This document shows positions 58,681-64,000 of a stretch of DNA of 64,000 nucleotides, piece after piece (the stretch's first letter is position 1; every line of letters begins with the position of its first letter). The notes beneath the pieces were generated by a model. The model saw nothing but the letters and a program-made list of their open reading frames with translations. It was not told the origin of the DNA and made no database searches. This DNA comes from Phytopseudomonas straminea. GTDB lineage: Bacteria > Pseudomonadota > Gammaproteobacteria > Pseudomonadales > Pseudomonadaceae. Where the stretch lies: positions 62,001 to 126,000 of the forward strand of contig NZ_FOMO01000001.1 in assembly GCF_900112645.1 (NCBI RefSeq). Direction: 5' to 3'. A program made the position numbers and the translations under genes.

Positions 58681-58689
58681 GCTGCCTCC

Positions 58690-59604
58690 TTAATTGCTGC
58701 GCGGGTCGAGGACGTCGCGCAGACCGTCACCCAACAGGTTGAACGCCAGGCTGACCAGCATGATGGTTACCCCCGGAACGGCTACCAGCCACCAACACTC
58801 GAGCATGTAACGACGCCCGGTGGAAATCATCGCGCCCCACTCCGGCAGCGGCGCCTGGGCGCCCAGGCCGAGAAAGCCCAGGGCAGCGGCGGTGAGAATG
58901 ATGCTGGCCATGTTCATGGTCAGGCGGATGATCACCGACGACAGGCACATGGGCATGATGTGACGCAGGATGATGCGCGGCGACGAGGCGCCCTGCAGCT
59001 GCACGGCGACCACGAAGTCGGCGTTGCGCAGCGACAGGGTTTCCGCCCGGGCCAGACGGGCGATCGGTGGCCAGGAGGTCAGCGCGATGGCAATCACCGC
59101 GTGCTCCAGGCCTGGGCCCAGGGCGGCGATGAAGGCCAGCGCCAGCACCAGGCTGGGGAACGAAATGAAGATGTCGGTGATGCGCATGAAAAGCGCGTCG
59201 ACGAAGCCGCCGAAGTAGCCGGAAACGGTGCCGATCAACAGGCCGATAGGACCAACGATGATGGTCACCAGGGCAATGATGTACAGGGTGATGCGCGAGC
59301 CGTAGACCAGCCGGCTGAACACGTCGCGGCCGAACTCGTCGGTGCCGAACCAGTGCGCCGCGCTCGGTGCCTGCAGGGCGTTGCCGAGGTTCTGCACGAT
59401 GGGGTCGTGGGTGGCGATCAACGGCGCGAAGGCCGCCACCAGCACCAGCAGCGCCACCACGGCGGAGCCCATCAGCGTCATGGGGTTGCGCAGCAGATGC
59501 TGCATGACCCGCACGCTGCTCAGACGGAACGCCTGGAACGCGGAGACCGGCGCCTGGCCGTTCGCCCGTTTCAGGGATGAAGATGAAGAGATGTTGGCAA
59601 TCAT
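58690..59604 (-). CDS. ABC transporter permease (DppC-like)
   Basis: A 304-residue permease with six membrane segments and the EAA motif [36 protein letters not shown], followed by [33 protein letters not shown], typical of DppC/OppC. An N-terminal cytoplasmic stretch of about 30 residues precedes the first helix. GGAGG lies upstream of the ATG. It is encoded 57 bases downstream of the first binding protein, separated by a GC hairpin. Confidence 0.93.
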   Translation of the reverse strand: MIANISSSSSLKRANGQAPVSAFQAFRLSSVRVMQHLLRNPMTLMGSAVVALLVLVAAFAPLIATHDPIVQNLGNALQAPSAAHWFGTDEFGRDVFSRLVYGSRITLYIIALVTIIVGPIGLLIGTVSGYFGGFVDALFMRITDIFISFPSLVLALAFIAALGPGLEHAVIAIALTSWPPIARLARAETLSLRNADFVVAVQLQGASSPRIILRHIMPMCLSSVIIRLTMNMASIILTAAALGFLGLGAQAPLPEWGAMISTGRRYMLECWWLVAVPGVTIMLVSLAFNLLGDGLRDVLDPRSN

Positions 59605-59636
59605 CGTATGCCTCCGTTACTCGATTCGCTCGGTAC

Positions 59637-59656
59637 CGGGCGCAGTGCCGCGCCCG
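59637..59656 (-). other. Intercistronic GC hairpin after binding-protein gene 1
   Basis: CGGGCGC and GCGCCCG with a six-base loop lie immediately after the stop of the first binding-protein gene and before the DppC-like gene. Such hairpins often protect the upstream mRNA from 3' decay and raise binding-protein levels. Confidence 0.65.
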
Positions 59657-59661
59657 ATCGC

Positions 59662-61272
59662 TCAACGCTGCTTGTACACACCCAGGTAACGCGTCGCCTC
59701 GGCATCGGCGCCCTGGAATCCCTTGACGTCGGCCGAGCTGACCACCGGATCGGTCATCTGCGAGATCATCATGATCGGCCCCGCCAGCTCGTCGTAACGC
59801 TGCTGCACGCGGTGGTACATGCTCAGCTTGGCGGCTTCGTCACGCTCCACCCCGAGCTTGTCGATCAGGCCGTTGAGTTCGGCGTCCTGGAAGGCCGCGC
59901 GCCAGCCCTGGAAGTTGGCGATGCCGGCATCATCGCGGTTGTCCGGGTTGTAGACGAAGGTGCGCAGGCTGAAGTACGGATGCGGATAACGCTCGGCGCC
60001 GCGGGCCACGATGATCTCGAAGTTGCGCGCACGCATGGCGCCGTACACCTGGTTGCCGGTGCCGGTGATGATGCTCGCCTGGATGCCGGCCTGGGCCAGG
60101 GTCGACTGCAGGCTGGCGGCGATATTCACGAACGGCGGCTCGGCCAGGGTGCGGATGGTGGTCTTGAAGCCCTGCGGGTGGCCGGCCTCGGCCAGCAGTT
60201 TCTTGGCGGCCTCGACGTCCAGTGTGTAGCCAGGATCCGGCAGGCGCGCCTCCAAACCCAGCTGCATCGGCTGCTGGTTGAGCTTGCCGTAATAAGGCAT
60301 CACCACCTTGTCCAGGCCCTGATAGTCGATCAGCGAGCGCACGGCCTTGCGCACACGAATGTCATCGAACGGCGCCGACTTCATGCTCATCGCCACGTAA
60401 TACATAGTGCCGCGCGGCAGGGTCTGGATCTGCATCTGGCCCTTGGCAGCCAGCGCCTGGACGTCGGAGGCGGCCATGCCGTAGCCCATGTCCAGGTCAC
60501 CGCGCTCGAGCATCAGGCGCAGCGACTGCGACTCGGTGATATGACGGATCAGCACGCGCTTGAGCTTGCTGGCGCCGCCCCAGTAATCAGCGAATGCGGT
60601 CATCACCAGGGTGTCGTTGGCGCGCCAGGCGCTGAGGGTGAACGGGCCGCTGCCAGCTTCGTTGGTCACCAGCCAGGCGGCGCCGAGGTCGCCGTTCCTC
60701 TCGTGCTCGAGCACGGTCTTGCGATCCAGCACCACGGCGCTTGGCGAGGTGGCCAGGGTGTCGATCATCAGCAGCGGGTCGGTCGGCTGCGGCAGGTCGA
60801 TGACCAGGGTCGATTCGTCGCTGGCGCGGATCAACTGCTGAATGTTGTCGAGCGTGTAGCCGTAGGCCTTCCAGGTGGTGGCCAGGCCGTAGTTGAGCTT
60901 GAGCACGCGATACAGCGACCAGGCCACGTCTTCGGCGGTGACCGGGTTGCCGGAATGGAAACGCGCGTCGCTGCGCAGGTGGAAGGTCAGTTGGCGACCG
61001 TCCTCGCTGGCTTCCCAGCGCTCGGCCAGTTGCGGCACGTGCTCGTCGGGGCTGCCGTCCTTGCGCAGGATCAGCGTGTCGTAGAGGTTGGCATTGATGC
61101 CCGAGGCATCCAGCCCCGGTGCGTTGGCCGGGTCGATGGAGAACAGGTTGGCCATGCTCATGCCGACGATCAGTTGATCGCCTGGCGTCTTGGCCTGGGC
61201 GTTCAGCAGTGGAGCGGCGCACAGCAGCGCACCGAATACCGCGCTCAGCACGGTGGAGCGAAACGATTTCAT
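59662..61272 (-). CDS. Extracellular solute-binding protein, family 5 (copy 1)
   Basis: A 536-residue periplasmic receptor. The signal peptide MKSFRSTVLSAVFGALLCAAPLLNAQA is followed by a family 5 (DppA/OppA/NikA) fold with LTFHLRSDARFHSGNPVTAEDVAWSLYRVLKL at about 95-126 and FDDIRVRKAVRSLIDYQGL at about 302-320. Family 5 members bind peptides, nickel complexes, oligosaccharides or glutathione; the sequence does not settle which. It is a clear paralogue of the binding protein at the right edge, with long identical stretches. It starts at an ATG with AGGGAT upstream. Confidence 0.94.
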   Translation of the reverse strand: MKSFRSTVLSAVFGALLCAAPLLNAQAKTPGDQLIVGMSMANLFSIDPANAPGLDASGINANLYDTLILRKDGSPDEHVPQLAERWEASEDGRQLTFHLRSDARFHSGNPVTAEDVAWSLYRVLKLNYGLATTWKAYGYTLDNIQQLIRASDESTLVIDLPQPTDPLLMIDTLATSPSAVVLDRKTVLEHERNGDLGAAWLVTNEAGSGPFTLSAWRANDTLVMTAFADYWGGASKLKRVLIRHITESQSLRLMLERGDLDMGYGMAASDVQALAAKGQMQIQTLPRGTMYYVAMSMKSAPFDDIRVRKAVRSLIDYQGLDKVVMPYYGKLNQQPMQLGLEARLPDPGYTLDVEAAKKLLAEAGHPQGFKTTIRTLAEPPFVNIAASLQSTLAQAGIQASIITGTGNQVYGAMRARNFEIIVARGAERYPHPYFSLRTFVYNPDNRDDAGIANFQGWRAAFQDAELNGLIDKLGVERDEAAKLSMYHRVQQRYDELAGPIMMISQMTDPVVSSADVKGFQGADAEATRYLGVYKQR

Positions 61273-61329
61273 GCGGATATCCCTATTTTGTAATTATTGA
61301 AGGGCTGCAATCGATTGGTGGGTATCAGG

Positions 61330-62367
61330 TCAGCGGGTGCGCGGATCGAACACCTTGTACAGTGCATCGCTGAGCAGGTTGAGGCCGACGAAGATGAAGC
61401 CGATCACCAGCACGCAGCCCATCACCGCATTCATGTCGCCGAGCAGCAGGCTGCTGGTCAGGTACTGGCCGAAACCGGGCCAGGCGAACACCGTCTCGAT
61501 CAGCACCGCGCCTTCGAGTAGCGAGCCGTAGGCAAGCGCCACTACGGTGAGCAACTGCACGAGGATGTTGCGGAAGGCATGGCCCCAGATCACCTTGTGC
61601 CGCGACAGGCCCTTGACCCGGGCGGTGAGGATGTATTCCTGGGACAGCTGCTCGAGCATGAAGCTGCGCGTCATGCGGCTGATGTAGGCCACCGAGTTGA
61701 GGCCCAGGATCAGTGCCGGCAGGAGGATGTGCTTGAGCGCGCTGGAGAAGGCTTCCCAGTCGCCGGCGATGGCGCTGTCGATCAGCAGCATGCCGGTTAC
61801 CGACGGCACCATGCCGTCGTACGCCAGGTCGATGCGCCCTGCCCCGCCGGCCCAGCCGAGCCAGGCGTAGAACACCAGAAGGCCCATCATGCCCAGCCAG
61901 AAGATCGGCGTGGAGTAACCGAACAGGGTGACCACGCGGGCCAAGTGATCGCCGATGCGCCCCTGGTTGGCTGCGGCGAACACGCCCAGCGGCAGGCCGA
62001 TCACCACGCCGAAGATGATCGCCAGGGTGGCCAGCTCGATGGTCGCCGGGAACACCCGGGCGATGTCCTCGATCACCGGATGGCCGGTGAGCAGCGCGTT
62101 GCCGAAATTGCCCTGGGCCAGGTCGCGCAGGTAATAGCCGAACTGCACCAGCAGTGGTCGGTCGAGGCCCATGGCCTGATAGACCTGGTCATAGGTGGAG
62201 CTATCGGCATCCGGGCCGACCACCGCCAGCACCGGGTCCAGAGGCATCACGCGGCCGATGAAGAAGGTCATGGCCAAGAGGCCCAGCAGGGTCATCAGCA
62301 CCGCACCGAAACGGCGTGAGGTGCCGCCCATCCGCGTGCCGAAGAAAGACGCAGTCGAAGCAAACAT
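61330..62367 (-). CDS. ABC transporter permease (DppB-like)
   Basis: A 345-residue permease: cytoplasmic N-terminus, about six helices, the DppB/OppB motifs TIELATLAIIFGVVIGLPLGVFAA and the EAA loop LEQLSQEYILTARVKGLSRHKVIWGHAFRNIL, with GAVLIETVFAWPGFGQYLTSSLLLGDMNAVMG near the end. The ATG at 62367 is preceded by GGGAG; an upstream extension to 62505 would lie inside the preceding gene in another frame. It forms the channel with the DppC-like permease. Confidence 0.93.
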   Translation of the reverse strand: MFASTASFFGTRMGGTSRRFGAVLMTLLGLLAMTFFIGRVMPLDPVLAVVGPDADSSTYDQVYQAMGLDRPLLVQFGYYLRDLAQGNFGNALLTGHPVIEDIARVFPATIELATLAIIFGVVIGLPLGVFAAANQGRIGDHLARVVTLFGYSTPIFWLGMMGLLVFYAWLGWAGGAGRIDLAYDGMVPSVTGMLLIDSAIAGDWEAFSSALKHILLPALILGLNSVAYISRMTRSFMLEQLSQEYILTARVKGLSRHKVIWGHAFRNILVQLLTVVALAYGSLLEGAVLIETVFAWPGFGQYLTSSLLLGDMNAVMGCVLVIGFIFVGLNLLSDALYKVFDPRTR

Positions 62368-62412
62368 GAGGAGCTCCCGATTGATCGCAGCGAGTTCGTG
62401 TCCGTGTCGCAT

Positions 62413-62432
62413 CGGGCGGCCTGAGCCGCCCG
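62413..62432 (-). other. Intercistronic GC hairpin after binding-protein gene 2
   Basis: A perfect eight-base stem CGGGCGGC / GCCGCCCG with loop CTGA (TCAG on the minus strand) follows the stop of the second binding-protein gene by five bases. It parallels the hairpin after copy 1. Confidence 0.7.
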
Positions 62433-62437
62433 GCGGC

Positions 62438-64000
62438 TCAACGATCCTTGTGCACATCCTTGTAGCGCGTGGTCGCCGCGCTGTGACCGACGTAGCCGAC
62501 CACATCGTGGTAGATCACCACCGTGTCGGTCATCTGCGAGATCGGCATGATGGCGCCAACCTGCTCGTGGTAGAGGTTCTGAAACTGGTGATACAGCTCC
62601 CGTTGCTTCTGCTTGTCCGGTTCCACTTCGGCCTGCTCGATCAGCGTGTTGAGCTCCGGGCTGTGGAACGAGGTGCGCCAGCCCTGGAAGTTGCTCAGCT
62701 TGGCTTCGTCGCGGTTATCCGGGTTGTACACCAGGGTGCGCAGACTGGAGTGCGGGTGCCGCTCGGCACCGCCGCCGCCGCGGCCGACGATGATGTCGAA
62801 GGTGCGCTCGCGCATGGAGCCGTACACCTGGGTACCGGTACCGGTGACGATGCGTGCCTTGATGCCGGCCTGGGCCAGGGTCGACTGCAGGCTGGAGGCA
62901 ATATTGATGAACGGGGGTTCGGCGAGCACGCGAATGGTGGTCTGGAAACCATCCGGATAGCCGGCCTCGGCGAGCAGCTTCTTGGCTTCCTCGACGTTCA
63001 GGCGATAGCCCGGATCATCCAGGCGCGCCGGCAAGCCGAGCGGCATCGGGCGCTGGTTGAGGGTGCCGTAGTGCGGCATCACCACATCGTTGATGCCCTG
63101 GTAGTCGATCAGCGAGCGAACCGCCTTGCGCACGCGGGCATCGGCGAACATCGGCTGCTTGGTGCTCAGCGCCACGTAGTAAAGGGTGCCGCGCTGCACG
63201 GTCTGGGTCTTGACCTTGTCCGAGCTGCTCAGTGCGGTGATGTCCGGTGCCGACATGCCACGGGCGATGTCCAGGTCACCCCGCTCGACCATCAGGCGCA
63301 GCGACTGCGACTCGGTCATGTTGCGCATCACCACGCGCTTGAGCTTGGCCGGGCCACCCCAGTAATCCTCGAAACGAGTCATCAGGATCACGTCGTTGGC
63401 GCGCCAGGCGTTGAGCACGAACGGCCCGCTGCCCGCTGCGTTGGTGGTCAGCCAGGCGCCGCCCATGTCGCCATTCTTGTCGTGCTTGAGCACCTCTTTC
63501 TGGTCGAGGATGAAGGCACTGGGCGAGGTGGCCAGGGTATTGAGCACCAGCACCGGGTCGGTCGGGCGAGCCAGTTCGATCACCACGGTGTGGTCGTCGG
63601 TCGCGCGGATCTGCTGTTCGACGTTATCGGCGGTGAAGCCGTAGGCCTTCCAGGTCGAGGCCAGCGCCAGATTGAGCTTGAGCACGCGCTGCAGCGACCA
63701 GATCACGTCCTGGGCGGTCAGCTCGTTACCGGAGTGGAACTTGACGCCGCTGCGCAAGTGGAAGGTCAGCGTCTTATGGTCGTCGCTGATTTCCCAGCGC
63801 TCGGCCAGAGCCGGCACCAGGGTGTCCGGCGCGGAAGCGTCCTGCACCAGCAGCATGTCGTACAGGTTGGCGTTCACCTCGGACACGTCCAGGCCCGTGG
63901 CGGCGGCCGGATCGAGGGACAACAGGTTGATCATGCTCATGCCGACGATGAGCTGGTCGGCAGGCGTCTTGGCCTGCACCGCGGTGGCGGTGCCCAGTGC
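62438..64000 (-). CDS. Extracellular solute-binding protein, family 5 (copy 2), 5' part outside window
   Basis: About 520 residues are visible; the frame continues past the right edge through the end of a signal peptide (ALGTATAVQA before KTPADQL). The domain order and many long stretches match copy 1, for example GNPVTAEDV-like FHSGNELTAQDVIWSLQRVLKLN, TDPVLVLNTLATSPSAFILD and RVRKAVRSLIDYQGIN. By eye well over half the residues are identical. The C-terminal ~60 residues (VGYVGHSAATTRYKDVHKDR) diverge most. Two receptors for one ABC importer suggests two related ligands. Confidence 0.93.
   Translation of the reverse strand, partial: ALGTATAVQAKTPADQLIVGMSMINLLSLDPAAATGLDVSEVNANLYDMLLVQDASAPDTLVPALAERWEISDDHKTLTFHLRSGVKFHSGNELTAQDVIWSLQRVLKLNLALASTWKAYGFTADNVEQQIRATDDHTVVIELARPTDPVLVLNTLATSPSAFILDQKEVLKHDKNGDMGGAWLTTNAAGSGPFVLNAWRANDVILMTRFEDYWGGPAKLKRVVMRNMTESQSLRLMVERGDLDIARGMSAPDITALSSSDKVKTQTVQRGTLYYVALSTKQPMFADARVRKAVRSLIDYQGINDVVMPHYGTLNQRPMPLGLPARLDDPGYRLNVEEAKKLLAEAGYPDGFQTTIRVLAEPPFINIASSLQSTLAQAGIKARIVTGTGTQVYGSMRERTFDIIVGRGGGGAERHPHSSLRTLVYNPDNRDEAKLSNFQGWRTSFHSPELNTLIEQAEVEPDKQKQRELYHQFQNLYHEQVGAIMPISQMTDTVVIYHDVVGYVGHSAATTRYKDVHKDR

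Noticed and set aside
57844..61293. Long plus-strand frames (578 and 561 residues) opposite the ABC transporter genes
   Set aside because: They mirror the ATPase, permease and receptor genes and have no coherent domains.

Overview
The window is chromosomal DNA of a Pseudomonas species (sensu lato) and reads as high-GC core genome. The gene content and order are those of Pseudomonas: pilA against pilBCD-coaE-yacG, clpB-pgeF-rluD against bamD-pilSR, thiO against fimTU-pilVWXY1E, and dxs near ribA. From memory, several blocks are arranged differently from P. aeruginosa PAO1 (dxs/ribA, prfC, gcd and the pil block are not neighbours there), so the species is not P. aeruginosa. A mendocina/oleovorans/stutzeri-like lineage is plausible but not shown.

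Layout. 1-6.7 kb: 3' part of dxs, a chemoreceptor, then on the minus strand ribA, a small membrane protein, an AI-2E-family permease and a DUF192 protein. 6.8-10.9 kb: prfC, then convergent gcd (membrane PQQ glucose dehydrogenase). 11.3-13.7 kb: an AT-richer pilin cassette (second pilin, Wzy_C-type pilin oligosaccharyltransferase, major pilin pilA with an RpoN promoter), divergent from pilB-pilC-pilD-coaE-yacG. 18.7-21.4 kb: MOSC protein, type II NADH dehydrogenase, repeats, and an Asn-Pro-Lys tRNA operon on the minus strand. 21.6-29.2 kb: DUF1631 and PilZ proteins, fdhD with a YdeP-type molybdoenzyme, a TorF-like porin and a glycine-zipper protein with a His-rich tail. 29.2-33.1 kb: thioesterase, an atypical Fe-ADH family protein, a coiled-coil protein, an HPF/RaiA-like protein and a nitroreductase. 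33.3-36.8 kb: a four-gene Mla/MCE-type lipid transport operon. 36.9-41.5 kb: clpB (with a sigma-32 promoter), pgeF and rluD. 41.7-46.0 kb: bamD, a PP0621-like protein, pilS and pilR. 46.1-54.7 kb: thiO and the minor pilin/PilY1 operon. 54.8-64 kb: a GntR regulator and a minus-strand operon encoding a dipeptide-type (family 5) ABC importer with two paralogous binding proteins and a KdgM-like porin. The outermost binding-protein gene runs off the right edge.

How the genes work together. The dominant theme is type IV pili: major pilin, pilin modification, assembly ATPase, platform protein, prepilin peptidase, the PilSR two-component system that normally drives the RpoN promoter of pilA, and the full minor pilin/PilY1 set. 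The right end looks like a regulated nutrient-uptake locus (outer-membrane porin, two periplasmic receptors, two permeases, two ATPases, one FadR-type regulator); the substrate cannot be read from sequence. At least four families of short dispersed palindromic repeats lie between genes. I saw no CRISPR array, prophage, insertion sequence or defence island. The most unusual points are the pilin cassette, the Fe-ADH homologue that lacks a metal-ligand Asp and a conserved active-site His, the chemoreceptor without an N-terminal membrane segment, and the duplicated receptor genes, each followed by a GC hairpin.
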